NCBI GenBank assembly: GCA_946886855.1
Contig: CAMPJJ010000065.1
Coordinates: forward strand, 1 to 32,000
Source of the DNA: an uncultured Roseateles sp.
GTDB taxonomy: Bacteria; Pseudomonadota; Gammaproteobacteria; Burkholderiales; Burkholderiaceae
Direction of reading: 5' to 3'
Length of the DNA: 32,000 bases
Shown: positions 17,166 through 27,382 of the stretch, in pieces
Layout of the letters: every line of letters begins with the position of its first letter
Position numbering within the stretch: the first letter of the stretch is position 1
Position numbers and translations under genes: made by a program
Notes under the pieces: model-generated
The model's input: only the letters and a program-made list of their open reading frames with translations
The model's database searches: none
Told to the model about the DNA's origin: nothing

Positions 17166-18205
17166 GCCCGGTCCTCCATCAGCGCCAACGCTTCCATGCA
17201 GACCCGGAAGTGATCCGGTCCGAGGTCCGGCGCGATCGCGATGTCGCGCAGCTTCAGGCCATAGGGCAGGCCTTCTTCCTCCGCCCGCTGCACCCAGGCC
17301 GTCAGGCGGGAGATGCGCAGTTCGAAGGGGAGGCCGCGCGTGGCGGCGAGGTCCAGCCATTGCTCGCTGGCGCGGCTGCCCAGGCGCTCGCGCACGAGCA
17401 GCGCCGCGCCGCCGCCGCTGCTGCCCGACGGCGGCTGCGGTTGCGCCAGCGCGAGCGCCGATTTCTTCCACAGGATCTGCCGCGGCGAGTCGCCGTGGCG
17501 ATACGGCCGCAGCCCCGGATCGTCGCCCAGCCCCGGCTGGCCCTGGCCCTGCGGCAGGCCTTCCTCGACCGAGGCGGCGGGCGGCGCGTCGAGCTCGGGC
17601 GTCGGATAGACCCAGGCCTGCGCCGCCGGACGCCAGTAGCTCCAGGTGACGAAGAGGCCGAAGGGGAAGTGCGATTCGATGCGCAACCGCGGCAGCGCGT
17701 GCCGGCCGCGGGTCGGGAAGGTGACCTGCAGGTGCAGTTGCGCGTGGCCCTGCGCCGGCACGTCCGCGTAGGCCGTGTCCGCCGCCTTGGCGTCGGGCAG
17801 TCGCAGGCCGACGCCGAAACGCGCCGCGCCCGTGTTGTGCAACCGGATGTCTAGCGCGAGCGGCTGGCCGGCATGCGTCGCGGACGGCGTCTTCAGGTCC
17901 AGCTTCAGCCCGCGCAGGTTGGCGTGCGTCGCGTTCATCGACGCCATGCCGGCGCCCGCCAGCACGAAGGTCAGCAGGTAGCCCAGGCTCAGCTGGTCGT
18001 TGATCGAGGCCAGCAGGAGCACCAGCAACGTCGCGACGAAGGCGGCGCCCGGACGGCTAGGAAGGATGTAGAGGTTGCGCTGCGTCAGCGCGGTGGTGTC
18101 GCTGGCCGGGTGGCGGCCCTGCCACCACTTCTCCCAGCGCCGCTGCCACGGCCATCGCAGCGCGGGCCGCTTCAGCGAGGGCAGCTTCCAGGAAGGGACA
18201 CGCAC
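17162..18205 (-). CDS. DUF58 domain protein, MoxR partner
   Basis: A 347-residue protein with two membrane helices near residues 50-90 (AAFVATLLVLLLASIND, LGYLLTFVLAGAGMASM), a beta-rich extracytoplasmic part, and a C-terminal vWA-like half carrying the DUF58 signature GDDPGLRPYRHGDSPRQILW. Proteins of this family are partners of MoxR AAA+ ATPases. The GTG start at 18205 is 6 bases after the moxR stop, and the TGA overlaps the transglutaminase ATG. A pairing function with MoxR is family knowledge; the client in this organism is not known. Confidence 0.9.
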   Translation of the reverse strand: MRVPSWKLPSLKRPALRWPWQRRWEKWWQGRHPASDTTALTQRNLYILPSRPGAAFVATLLVLLLASINDQLSLGYLLTFVLAGAGMASMNATHANLRGLKLDLKTPSATHAGQPLALDIRLHNTGAARFGVGLRLPDAKAADTAYADVPAQGHAQLHLQVTFPTRGRHALPRLRIESHFPFGLFVTWSYWRPAAQAWVYPTPELDAPPAASVEEGLPQGQGQPGLGDDPGLRPYRHGDSPRQILWKKSALALAQPQPPSGSSGGGAALLVRERLGSRASEQWLDLAATRGLPFELRISRLTAWVQRAEEEGLPYGLKLRDIAIAPDLGPDHFRVCMEALALMEDRA

Positions 18206-18211
18206 GGCGGT

Positions 18212-19165
<954 letters not shown>

Positions 19166-19250
19166 CGGCGCACGATAGCTCAGAATCCGTTCGCTCCGAC
19201 GAAGCGGCGCACATGTCCCGACCGTGCCCCGACCGGGGCCCCGACCGTGC

Positions 19251-19305
19251 AAGCGCCGACGAAGCGCCGACGAAGCGCCGACCAAGCGCCGACCAAGAGC
19301 CGACC
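19251..19305. repeat. Five 11-bp tandem repeats abutting the deacetylase start codon
   Basis: The unit AAGCGCCGACG/C occurs five times head to tail (19251, 19262, 19273, 19284, 19295; the last has one change) and ends at the base before the ATG at 19306. Degenerate CGACC-centred units of about the same spacing continue left to about 19211. The array occupies the place where a ribosome binding site would be expected, and no clear Shine-Dalgarno sequence is seen. Confidence 0.9.
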
Positions 19306-20259
19306 ATGAGCACCGCCTTCATCAGCCACCCCGACTGCCATCGCCACGACATGGGCGCCGGTCACCCGGAATGCCCGCAGCGCCTGGGCGCGATCGAGGA
19401 CTGGCTGATCGCGCACGGCGTCGATGTCGCGCTCGATCGCCATGAGGCGCCCCGCGCCGAGCTCCAGTCGCTGGAGCGCGCGCACTCCGCCCGTTACGTC
19501 GCCGAACTGAAGGCGGCACTCGAAGACCTCGAGCAGCAGGCGAAACAGGGCGTGCCCCATCCGATGAAGGCGCTGGACCCCGACACCTGCGCCAATGCGT
19601 TCACCTGGTCCGCGGCGCTGCGCGCGGCGGGCGCGGCGGTGCAGGCGACCGACCTGGTCCTGGACGGCCGGGCCGAGAACGCCTTCTGCGCGGTCCGGCC
19701 GCCGGGTCACCACGCGACGCGCGACCAGACGATGGGCTTCTGCTTCTTCAACAACGTGGCCGTCGCGGCGCGCCATGCGCTGGACGTGCGCGGGCTGGAC
19801 CGCGTGGCGGTCGTCGACTTCGACGTCCACCACGGCAACGGCACCGAGGACATCCTGGCCGGCGACGAGCGCGTGCTGATGGTCAGCATCTTCCAGGACC
19901 CGCTGTACCCGTACTCCGGCACCGAGCCCAAGGGCGCGAACATGCTCAACGTGCCGGTGCCGCCGTACACGCGCGGCGCCGAAGTGCGCGAGATGATCGA
20001 GTCGCTGTGGATGCCGGCGCTGGAGCGCTTCAAGCCGCAGATGATCTTCGTCTCGGCCGGTTTCGACGCGCACCGCGACGACGAGCTGGCGCAGCTCGGC
20101 CTGGTCGAGGCCGACTACGAATGGATCACGCTGCGCATCATGGACGTGGCCCGGCGCCACGCGAAGGGGCGCATCGTCTCCTGCCTGGAGGGCGGCTACG
20201 ACCTCGGCGCGCTGGCGCGCAGCGTCGGCGTGCACCTGCGGACGCTGGCCGGCCTCTGA
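19306..20259 (+). CDS. Histone deacetylase-family amidohydrolase (class II HDAC-like)
   Basis: A 317-residue Zn-dependent deacetylase that in bacteria removes acetyl or related acyl groups from small amines such as polyamines or from proteins. Motifs in order: HPECPQRL near the N-terminus, the catalytic His-His pair in RPPGHHATRDQTMGFC, zinc ligands in VVDFDVHHGNGTED and in VSAGFDAHRDDELA, and the C-terminal LEGGYDLGALA with the active-site Tyr. Length and motifs match the HDAC/acetoin-utilisation family, and no metal ligand is missing. The ATG at 19306 fits the conserved N-terminus (STAFISHPDC); the frame stays open to an ATG at 19213, but those 31 residues are encoded by the 11-bp repeats. 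The specific substrate is unknown. Confidence 0.93.
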   Translation: MSTAFISHPDCHRHDMGAGHPECPQRLGAIEDWLIAHGVDVALDRHEAPRAELQSLERAHSARYVAELKAALEDLEQQAKQGVPHPMKALDPDTCANAFTWSAALRAAGAAVQATDLVLDGRAENAFCAVRPPGHHATRDQTMGFCFFNNVAVAARHALDVRGLDRVAVVDFDVHHGNGTEDILAGDERVLMVSIFQDPLYPYSGTEPKGANMLNVPVPPYTRGAEVREMIESLWMPALERFKPQMIFVSAGFDAHRDDELAQLGLVEADYEWITLRIMDVARRHAKGRIVSCLEGGYDLGALARSVGVHLRTLAGL

Positions 20260-20389
20260 GCCGCCGCCCGGGCGGGGGCGCCGCCCCTCGATCGGCTCCG
20301 CGCGACAATCGCGCCCGCAACTGCCGACGCGCTCCCGGCCACTCAGTCCGTCCCGCGACTGAACGGCCCGACCCGCGCCGGCTCCCGAA

Positions 20390-21754
20390 TTGTTTTCCTC
20401 CTTGAGTGTCATCTTGGGCAACACCACCCCCCTCAACCACACCCTCAGCCTGCGCGAGCTGGAGTCGCTGCTCACGATGCTGGCGCGGCCCCAGGCGCTG
20501 ATCGAGGTCGGCCTGGTGCTGGCCTGCCTGGCGCTGTCCTGGCTGATCGTCTACCGCATCAGCAGGCACGTGACGGTGGCGCCGGGGCATCACTCGGTGC
20601 TGCTGGGCCACCGCGTGTTCGACGGCGTCCTGTTCCCGGTGGTCGCGCTGCTGCTGGCGCTCGGCGCGCGGCGGGTCATGCCGCTGCTGGGCGAGCCGGT
20701 CGCGCTGTTCCGCGTCGTCATCCCGGTGCTGCTGTCGCTGGTGGTGATCCGGCTGGTGGCGCGCGTGCTGCGGGCGACGATGCCCGATTCCATCGGCATC
20801 AAGCTGCTGGAGCGCAGCGTGTCCTGGGTGGCGTGGCTGGGCTCCATCCTGTGGATCGTCGGCGTGCTGCCCATCCTCATCGACGAGCTCGACGACTACA
20901 AGCCGTCCTTCCTGCCGAAAGGCCCGAACGGCCATGCGACGAGCGTCTATGACCTGTTGATCGTCGTGCTGCAGGTCGGCGCGGTGATGCTGGTCGTGCT
21001 GTGGCTCTCCTCCACCGTCGAGGCGCGCCTGCTGCGCGGCAAGTCGGTGCTGGACCTGTCGATGCGCAAGATCGCGGTCAACCTCACGCGCACCGCGCTG
21101 CTGGTGATCGGCGCGATGGTGGCATTGAACACGGTGGGCCTGAACCTCAGCGCGCTGTCCTGGCTGGGCGGCGCGGTGGGCGTGGGCCTGGGCTTCGGCC
21201 TGCAGAAGATCGCGGCGAACTACGTTTCCGGCTTCATGATCCTGGCCGAGCGCTCGCTGCGCATCGGCGACATGGTGAAGGTCGACAACTTCGAGGGGCG
21301 CATCAGCGACATCAAGACGCGCTACACGGTGATCCGCGCGCTCAACGGCCGCGAGGCCATCGTGCCCAACGAGTCGCTGATCACCACGCGGGTCGAGAAC
21401 CTCTCGCTGGCCGACCCGCAGGTGAACGTGTCGACGGTGGTGCAGGTGGCCTATGGCACCGACGTGGATGCGCTGTTCCCGCAGCTGATCGAGGAGGTGA
21501 AGCGCGTCCCGCGCGTGCTGTCCGAGCCGTCGCCCTCGGTGTCGCTGAGCAACTTCGCCGCCGACGGGCTGGAGCTGACGATCGGCTTCTGGATCTCCGA
21601 TCCGCACAACGGGCAGGGCGGGGTGCGGTCCGAGGTGAACCTCGCGATCCTGCGCTTGCTGAACCGCTTGGACATCGACATCCCGTTCCCGCAGCGTGTC
21701 GTGCGCACGGTGGTGGAAGTCCCGGTGCCGCCGGTCACTCCGGCGTCGCGGTGA
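20390..21754 (+). CDS. MscS-family mechanosensitive ion channel
   Basis: A protein of up to 454 residues in the inner membrane that opens under membrane tension on osmotic downshock. About six hydrophobic helices lie in residues 25-270 (for example LVLACLALSWLIVYRI, VFDGVLFPVVALLLALG, YDLLIVVLQVGAVMLVVLWL). The pore helix and the MscS signature LSWLGGAVGVGLGFGLQKIAANYVSG cannot be quoted in one piece but run at about 21151-21235. The beta domain follows with ILAERSLRIGDMVKV and REAIVPNESLITTRVENLS. The start is uncertain: TTG codons at 20390 and 20402 and an ATG at 20477 are in frame, none with a good ribosome binding site; an in-frame stop lies near 20360. It follows the deacetylase gene by 130 bases. 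Confidence 0.9.
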   Translation: MFSSLSVILGNTTPLNHTLSLRELESLLTMLARPQALIEVGLVLACLALSWLIVYRISRHVTVAPGHHSVLLGHRVFDGVLFPVVALLLALGARRVMPLLGEPVALFRVVIPVLLSLVVIRLVARVLRATMPDSIGIKLLERSVSWVAWLGSILWIVGVLPILIDELDDYKPSFLPKGPNGHATSVYDLLIVVLQVGAVMLVVLWLSSTVEARLLRGKSVLDLSMRKIAVNLTRTALLVIGAMVALNTVGLNLSALSWLGGAVGVGLGFGLQKIAANYVSGFMILAERSLRIGDMVKVDNFEGRISDIKTRYTVIRALNGREAIVPNESLITTRVENLSLADPQVNVSTVVQVAYGTDVDALFPQLIEEVKRVPRVLSEPSPSVSLSNFAADGLELTIGFWISDPHNGQGGVRSEVNLAILRLLNRLDIDIPFPQRVVRTVVEVPVPPVTPASR

Positions 21755-21952
21755 GAAGGGCTGACGACCGCCCTTGTCGCCGTATCGCCGTGTCGCCATG
21801 TCGAGGCTGCACGGTGCCGATGACGCCGCGACGCCATCCAATGGTGTAAGACGCGCAGCCCGATCCGTGTAGGAGTGAGCCGCGTCGTCATCCATGACGG
21901 GCTTCTCGGAGGACAGTGGGTCCTTGGCTTGCCACGTCGCCGCATCACTCAG

Positions 21953-23470
21953 ATGCACACCATGGCCAAGCCGAACGACTCCAGGTATTCGACAGACGAC
22001 TACATCTCCACCGGCTCCCCGGGTCTCGACGACGTGTTACGTGGCGGGTTGCCGACGGGGCACATCTATCTGCTCGAAGGACCGGCCGGTGCCGGCAAGA
22101 CAACGCTCGGGCTGCAGTTTCTGCTGGAAGGCGTCCGTTGCGGTGAGCGCGTCTTGTGGTGCACGCTCGCGGAGACCGAATCGCAGCTCATGGCCACGGC
22201 CCGGTCGCACCGGTGGGACTTGGCGGGTGTGGATATTGTCAATCTGGCCGAGGTCGAGGGAGGAGAAGCCGAAGGCGACTACTCCTTCTTCTCGCCCAGC
22301 GATGTCGAGTTGAATGATGTCATCGCGAAGATTCTCAGGGTCACAGCGCAACTTCGCCCGCGTCGCGTGGTCTTCGACCCCTTCTCCGACGTGCGCCTGC
22401 TTGCGCGTGATCCGCTGCGGTTCAGGCGGCAGCTCCTGCGATTGCGCGAGCACTTCTCCGCCATGGGGGCGACGGTGCTCCTGATCCAGGAGGTCGGGCT
22501 GAATGGCAGCAACGACGCGGTGGGTGAAGGCGTCGTGCACGGCATCATCAGCCTGTACCAGCACGCACCGGATTACGGAAAGCAGCGTCGGCGACTGCGG
22601 GTGCACAAGATGCGCGGCGTGCCGATGCAGGAAGGTTTCCACGATACGGCGATACAGACGGGCGGCGTGATCGTCTACCCGCGCCTGGTCGCCAACGAGC
22701 ACGATCCCGATCTGGCAACCCTGGGGCGAGGCACCACGCTGACCAGCGGCAGCCAGGTGCTGGACGGCATGCTCTTCGGTGGCCTGGATCGCGGCAGCAG
22801 CCTGCTGGTGACCGGGCCATCCGGCATCGGCAAGAGCACGCTGTGCATGCAATTCACCAATGCCATCGCAGAGCGCGGCGGTCGAGCTGCGGTTTATCTG
22901 TTCGACGAGACTCGCCGTGTGTTCCTGTCACGCGCGGACGCTCTGGGAATGGGTACCCGGGCTCGCGTCGAATCTGGAGAGATCGCCCTGCGTCAGATCG
23001 ATCCCGCGGAGTTCTCCCCTGGCGAATTTGCTCACCTCATCCGGCGTGCCGTGGAGGAGGACGGCGTCACGATGGTCGTCATCGACTCCCTCAACGGATA
23101 CCTCACGGCGATGCCTGACGAGAAGCATCTCGCCATGCACATGCACGAACTGTTGAGCTATCTCTCCAACCGGGATGTCGCCACGCTGCTGACGCTGAAC
23201 CAGCAGGGTTTCGTGGGTGAGTCCAGCGCGTCACCGCTGGATGTCACCTACCTGACCGACGCCGCGGTGCTGCTGCGCTACTTCGAGGACGACGGCGAGA
23301 TCCGACGCGCGCTGTCCGTGATCAAGCGACGCGTGGGCGGACACGACTCGACGATCCGCGAGTTCCGCATCGGACTTCCCGGATTGGACGTGCAGGCGCC
23401 GTTGCGCGGTTATCACGCCCTGTTATCGGGGATGCCCGTGGCCAAGGGCGAGGAGACGCGTGCGACATGA
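21953..23470 (+). CDS. KaiC-like two-domain ATPase
   Basis: A 505-residue RecA-fold ATPase with duplicated KaiC domains. The first domain has YISTGSPGLDDVLRGGLP and Walker A GPAGAGKTT at residues 43-51. The second has SGSQVLDGMLFGGLDRG and Walker A GPSGIGKST at 288-296; a Walker B-type VVIDSLNGYL follows. The acidic pair after the second strand reads DE in YLFDETRR and the first domain has ETE, so the catalytic acids are largely kept. Members outside cyanobacteria are signalling ATPases, often next to histidine kinases, as here. Starts at 21953 and 21962 (ATG) fit the family N-terminus; the frame is open to a GTG at 21875. Its TGA overlaps the kinase ATG as ATGA, so the two are translationally coupled. 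There is no kaiA or kaiB here, so a clock role is not implied. Confidence 0.9.
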   Translation: MHTMAKPNDSRYSTDDYISTGSPGLDDVLRGGLPTGHIYLLEGPAGAGKTTLGLQFLLEGVRCGERVLWCTLAETESQLMATARSHRWDLAGVDIVNLAEVEGGEAEGDYSFFSPSDVELNDVIAKILRVTAQLRPRRVVFDPFSDVRLLARDPLRFRRQLLRLREHFSAMGATVLLIQEVGLNGSNDAVGEGVVHGIISLYQHAPDYGKQRRRLRVHKMRGVPMQEGFHDTAIQTGGVIVYPRLVANEHDPDLATLGRGTTLTSGSQVLDGMLFGGLDRGSSLLVTGPSGIGKSTLCMQFTNAIAERGGRAAVYLFDETRRVFLSRADALGMGTRARVESGEIALRQIDPAEFSPGEFAHLIRRAVEEDGVTMVVIDSLNGYLTAMPDEKHLAMHMHELLSYLSNRDVATLLTLNQQGFVGESSASPLDVTYLTDAAVLLRYFEDDGEIRRALSVIKRRVGGHDSTIREFRIGLPGLDVQAPLRGYHALLSGMPVAKGEETRAT

Positions 23471-25050
23471 GCGAAGTCCAGATGCTCGCCGCGGCGCAGC
23501 CGCCCGTCGCGGCGGCGGAGGCCGTGTGCGCGGATGTCCTGGTCCTGGCGGCACCTCGCGATGCCTCGCTCACGCGCGAGCTGCTGGACGGTGCCGGCGT
23601 GTGCAGCGAATACTGCGCGGACGAGGCGTCGCTGATGCGCCACCTGTCCCTGGAGACGGGATCGGTGCTCGTCGCGGAGGAAATGGCGACGCCTTCGCTG
23701 CGGCGCCAACTGGCGGCGAGTGTCCGGGCCCAGCCAGCCTGGTCGGATCTGCCGATCATCATCGTGGCCAGCGCCAGCGCCGAACATCTGCCCCTTCACG
23801 CGCTCGCCGCGCTCGGCAATGTCTCGATGCTGCAGCGCCCGATGTCGCCGGACGCGCTGCGCTCGGCCGTCTCTGCCGCATTGCGCGCACGGCGGCGGCA
23901 GTGGCAGGTGCGCGACCTGCTGCGTCAGCAACGCGAGCAGGCGGAACGCAAGGATCAATTCCTGGCCATGCTGGCGCACGAGCTGCGCAACCCGCTGACG
24001 CCGATTCGTTATGCCGCCCACCTGCTGCAACTGGACGAGTTGCCGCGTGAGCGGCAGTCGACGCTGGCTCGTCTCGTCGATCGGCAGGTCGGTCACATGG
24101 GGCGCATCATCGACCAGCTGCTCGACGTATCCCGGCTGACCCGCGGGCTGGTCCAGCTCACCCGCGCGCCCGTGAACCTCTGCGCCCTCGCGCGCGAGAC
24201 GCTGAGCGCGCACGCCGTCGCCGCGCAGGCCAGCGGGGTGGCCCTCGACTGCCGGTGCGACTGTGAGGCCTGGGTGAAAGGCGACGGCACGCGCTTGCGA
24301 CAGGTGATCGATAACCTCGTGGACAACGCGATCAAGTTCTCGTCCGCCGGGCAACGGGTCATCGTGGCCTTGAGCTCTCTGGGGGATCGCGTCCAGCTGA
24401 TCGTCCAGGATGAAGGCGACGGCGTGGAGCAGCACCTGCAGGACCAGCTGTTCGACGCCTTCGTCCAGGCGGATCGTTCCCTGGAGCGCTCCAGAGGCGG
24501 GCTGGGGCTCGGCCTCGCGCTGGTGAAGGGCCTCGTCTCGCTGCACGGCGGCGCGGTGTCGGTGTACTCTGCCGGCCCTCAGCAGGGCAGCACGTTCACC
24601 GTCACCCTGCCCGCCTTGCGTGAAACGCCGTCTGAAGCGGCGGTCGACCTCGACACCGTGCCAGCGGCGGCATCGGCGTCGCGCGACGTGCTCTTGGCGG
24701 AAGACAATGTCGACGCCGCCGACTCGCTGCGCATGATTCTGGAAGGCCATGGCCACCGGGTCGAGGTCGTGCACAACGGACCGGCCGCGGTGGAGGCGTT
24801 GCGGTTGAAGCGGCCGCAGGTGCTGATTTGCGACATCGGCCTGCCGGGACTGAGCGGTTATGACGTCGCCCGCGCCGCGCAAGGCTCGCACCGCCCGGCG
24901 TTGATGTTGGCGCTGACCGGTTACGGTTCGGCGGAAGATCGCAGACGGGCCGTCGAGGCCGGGTTCGATGGGCATCTCGCCAAGCCGATCGCGGTGCCGG
25001 ACTTGCTGGCGTGGCTGTCCTCCGGCGCGCCGAAGCCCGAACCGGCCTGA
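23467..25050 (+). CDS. Hybrid sensor histidine kinase with degenerate N-terminal receiver-like domain and C-terminal receiver
   Basis: A 527-residue soluble kinase without membrane segments. Residues about 20-140 look like a receiver fold (DVLVLAAPRDASLTREL, LPIIIVASASAEHLPL, QRPMSPDALRSAV) but lack the phospho-acceptor Asp. A coiled-coil-like linker leads to the HisKA box with His171 in LAHELRNPLTP, then the HATPase domain with N box DNLVDNAIKF, the DEGDG G1 box and RGGLGLGLALVKGLVSLHGG. The C-terminal receiver has Asp456 in LICDIGLPGLSGYD and the Lys in HLAKPI. It is phosphorylated on His171 and probably relayed to Asp456. The ATG overlaps the stop of the KaiC-like gene, and the lack of a sensor domain suggests the ATPase delivers the input. 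No output domain or separate regulator is visible nearby. Confidence 0.93.
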   Translation: MSEVQMLAAAQPPVAAAEAVCADVLVLAAPRDASLTRELLDGAGVCSEYCADEASLMRHLSLETGSVLVAEEMATPSLRRQLAASVRAQPAWSDLPIIIVASASAEHLPLHALAALGNVSMLQRPMSPDALRSAVSAALRARRRQWQVRDLLRQQREQAERKDQFLAMLAHELRNPLTPIRYAAHLLQLDELPRERQSTLARLVDRQVGHMGRIIDQLLDVSRLTRGLVQLTRAPVNLCALARETLSAHAVAAQASGVALDCRCDCEAWVKGDGTRLRQVIDNLVDNAIKFSSAGQRVIVALSSLGDRVQLIVQDEGDGVEQHLQDQLFDAFVQADRSLERSRGGLGLGLALVKGLVSLHGGAVSVYSAGPQQGSTFTVTLPALRETPSEAAVDLDTVPAAASASRDVLLAEDNVDAADSLRMILEGHGHRVEVVHNGPAAVEALRLKRPQVLICDIGLPGLSGYDVARAAQGSHRPALMLALTGYGSAEDRRRAVEAGFDGHLAKPIAVPDLLAWLSSGAPKPEPA

Positions 25051-25172
25051 GTGCGCGCGAGAGCCGCGTCGAGCGCGGCAGGCGGCATCCGCCCTCACTC
25101 GTCCTCGCGGAGGATGCCCAGCTGCCGCAGCACGCGGATGGGTGTGCACCTGTCATCGACGGTGCAATGAAA

Positions 25173-25194
25173 AAGACCACCCGAGGGTGGTCTT
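25173..25194 (-). terminator. Rho-independent terminator of the fumarase gene
   Basis: AAGACCACC and GGTGGTCTT form a perfect 9-bp stem around a 4-base loop. On the minus strand it is followed by a T-run (plus-strand A-run ending at 25174), so it terminates the fumarase transcript 30 bases after the stop. On the plus strand it could partly stop the kinase transcript, but no T-run follows there. Confidence 0.85.
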
Positions 25195-25224
25195 GTCCGT
25201 GCGGAACGCGAGGGGGAAGGGCGC

Positions 25225-26763
25225 TCAGCCCGCCGCCACCGGGATCTTGACCGGCTTGCCGGCGGCGATGCGCTGCTGCCACTCGGCCGGGCCGGTGATG
25301 TGGGCGCTGGTGCCGCCGGCGTCGACCGCCACCGTCACCGGCATGTCGACCACGTCGAACTCGTAGATCGCTTCCATGCCCAGGTCCTCGAAGCCGACGA
25401 CCGTCGCGTGCTTGATCGCCTTGGACACCAGGTAGGCCGAGCCGCCCACCGCCATCAGGTAGGCCGACTTGTGGTTCTTGATCGACTCGATCGCGACCGG
25501 GCCGCGTTCGGCCTTGCCGATCATCGCGATCAGGCCGGTCTTCTCCAGCATCATGTCGGTGAACTTGTCCATGCGGGTCGCGGTCGTCGGACCGGCCGGT
25601 CCCACGACTTCATCGCGCACCGGATCGACCGGGCCGACGTAGTAGATGACGCGGTTGGTGAAGTCCACCGGCAGCGGCTCGCCCTTGGCCAGCATGTCCT
25701 GGATGCGCTTGTGCGCGGCGTCGCGGCCGGTGAGCATCTTGCCGTTGAGCAGCAGCGTGTCGCCCGGCTTCCAGCTGGCGACTTCGTCCTTGGTCAGCGT
25801 GTTCAGGTCGACGCGCTTGCTCTTGTTGTAGTCCGGCGCCCACTTCACGTCGGGCCACAGGTCCAGGCTGGGCGGCGTCAGGTAGCTCGGGCCCGAGCCG
25901 TCCAGCACGAAGTGCGCGTGGCGCGTGGCGGCGCAGTTCGGGATCATCGCGATCGGCTTGGAGGCCGCGTGCGTCGGGTAGGTCTTGATCTTGACGTCCA
26001 GCACGGTGGTCAGGCCGCCCAGGCCCTGCGCGCCGATGCCCAGCGCGTTGACCTTCTCGTACAGCTCGATGCGCAGCTCCTCGAGCCGGTTCGAGGGCCC
26101 GCGCGCGATCAGCTGCTGGATGTCGATCTCCTCCATCAGCGATTCCTTGGCCAGCAGCATCGCCTTCTCGGCGGTGCCGCCGATGCCGATGCCGAGCATG
26201 CCCGGCGGGCACCAGCCCGCGCCCATGGTCGGCACGGTCTTGAGCACCCAGTCGACGATGTTCTCGCTGGGGTTGAGCATGTAGACCTTGCTCTTGTTCT
26301 CCGAGCCGCCGCCCTTGGCCGCGACGATCACGTCGACGGTGTTGCCGGGCACGACGTCCATGAAGATCACCGCGGGCGTGTTGTCCTTGGTGTTCTTGCG
26401 CTCGAAGATCGGATCGCTGAGCACCGAGGCGCGCAGCTTGTTGTCCGGGTGGTTGTAGGCGCGGCGCACGCCTTCGTTGACGGCGTCCTGGATGGAGCCG
26501 GGGAAGTCGCCCCAGCGCACGTCCATGCCGATCTTGAGGAACACGTTGACGATGCCGGTGTCCTGGCAGATCGGACGGCGGCCTTCGGCGCACATCTTCG
26601 AGTTGGTCAGGATCTGCGCGATCGCGTCCTTCGCGGCCACGCTCTGCTCGCGCTCGTAGGCGCGCGCCAGATGCTGGATGTAGTCGGCCGGGTGGTAGTA
26701 GCTGATGTACTGCAGCGCGGCGGCGACGCTTTCGACGAGGTCGGCGTAGCGGATGGTGGTCAT
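25225..26763 (-). CDS. fumA: Class I fumarate hydratase
   Basis: A 512-residue iron-sulphur fumarase of the TCA cycle that interconverts fumarate and malate in the cytoplasm. The [4Fe-4S] ligands are in RRPICQDTGIVNV, GAGWCPPGM and MIPNCAATRH. The N-terminal alpha domain and the C-terminal beta domain (LLNGKMLTGRDAAHKRI, YYVGPVDPVRDEVVGPAGPTT, GEIGKAERG-like IGKAERGP, VDAGGTSAH) are fused, as in FumA/FumB. The ATG at 26763 is preferred over a GTG at 26784 because the product then begins TTIRYADLVESVA, as in relatives; neither has a clear Shine-Dalgarno sequence. It stands alone, with its own terminator, convergent with the histidine kinase gene. Confidence 0.95.
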   Translation of the reverse strand: MTTIRYADLVESVAAALQYISYYHPADYIQHLARAYEREQSVAAKDAIAQILTNSKMCAEGRRPICQDTGIVNVFLKIGMDVRWGDFPGSIQDAVNEGVRRAYNHPDNKLRASVLSDPIFERKNTKDNTPAVIFMDVVPGNTVDVIVAAKGGGSENKSKVYMLNPSENIVDWVLKTVPTMGAGWCPPGMLGIGIGGTAEKAMLLAKESLMEEIDIQQLIARGPSNRLEELRIELYEKVNALGIGAQGLGGLTTVLDVKIKTYPTHAASKPIAMIPNCAATRHAHFVLDGSGPSYLTPPSLDLWPDVKWAPDYNKSKRVDLNTLTKDEVASWKPGDTLLLNGKMLTGRDAAHKRIQDMLAKGEPLPVDFTNRVIYYVGPVDPVRDEVVGPAGPTTATRMDKFTDMMLEKTGLIAMIGKAERGPVAIESIKNHKSAYLMAVGGSAYLVSKAIKHATVVGFEDLGMEAIYEFDVVDMPVTVAVDAGGTSAHITGPAEWQQRIAAGKPVKIPVAAG

Positions 26764-26784
26764 GGTCGTGGACAGGATGGTCAC

Positions 26785-27382
26785 GGGAGACCGCGATTAT
26801 CCGTTACCCGATGAAATCCCCGTCGCCCCGGGCGTTGGCGGGACGCGGTGCGCACGCTTGTGCGAACGGGGTGGCGCGAGAGGCGCCCATGAAGTGAGCT
26901 GGATAGCCGCATCACCTGCTATTTGGAGTGCCCAGCTGGCTGCTGCCCACACCGAGATCTTTGCTAAGCAGCTTCTCATCTTCGCGATCAAGAAGGGTAA
27001 GAAGCTGTCAAGGGGCTCGATGTGGACCAGACCAAGATCGACCGAGAGATCCTGAAGAAGCGCTGTGTCACGCAGTCGACTCCCATGACATGGACGACGA
27101 CATGCCGTTCTTAGTTGATGTCGAGGCGGAAGCTAGGCCGAATGGGTGTCCTACAAGAGGGCCGAAGCTGCGCGTTGGACGCCAACCTCGCCGTTCGATC
27201 CGCTGTTGAGCGATCAAACGTTCCGGAATGGTGACACCTGTCTCCTTAGCATTCCGATGCTTGGCGACGTCGCAGACAGGCCGGTGAGGGAAAACGTTCC
27301 TACACACCTACGTAGCATGGGGGCTGAGCGCGATGAAAGAGCATCGAACTACAGAGCTTGTTTTCGGCGCGATCGCGAGCGG
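26785..27382. other. Lower-GC segment without a convincing gene
   Basis: From about 26885 the composition drops: the 60 bases at 26941-27000 have 30 G/C. Several short frames are present, including one reading AQLAAAHTEIFAKQLLIFAI followed by KKGKKLSRGS (stop near 27057), a second whose frame continues as DVDQTKIDREILKKRC, and a 36-residue frame at 27333-27443 starting MKEHRTTELVFG. Adjacent frames that read as continuous protein after a shift suggest decayed gene remnants. No known family could be named. Confidence 0.5.

Noticed and set aside
19211..19305. CRISPR-like or direct-repeat array
   Set aside because: Units are 11 bp with no spacers between them, so this is a simple tandem repeat.
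21953..23470. Circadian clock gene kaiC
   Set aside because: Only a KaiC-like ATPase is present, with no kaiA or kaiB beside it, so a clock assignment is not supported.
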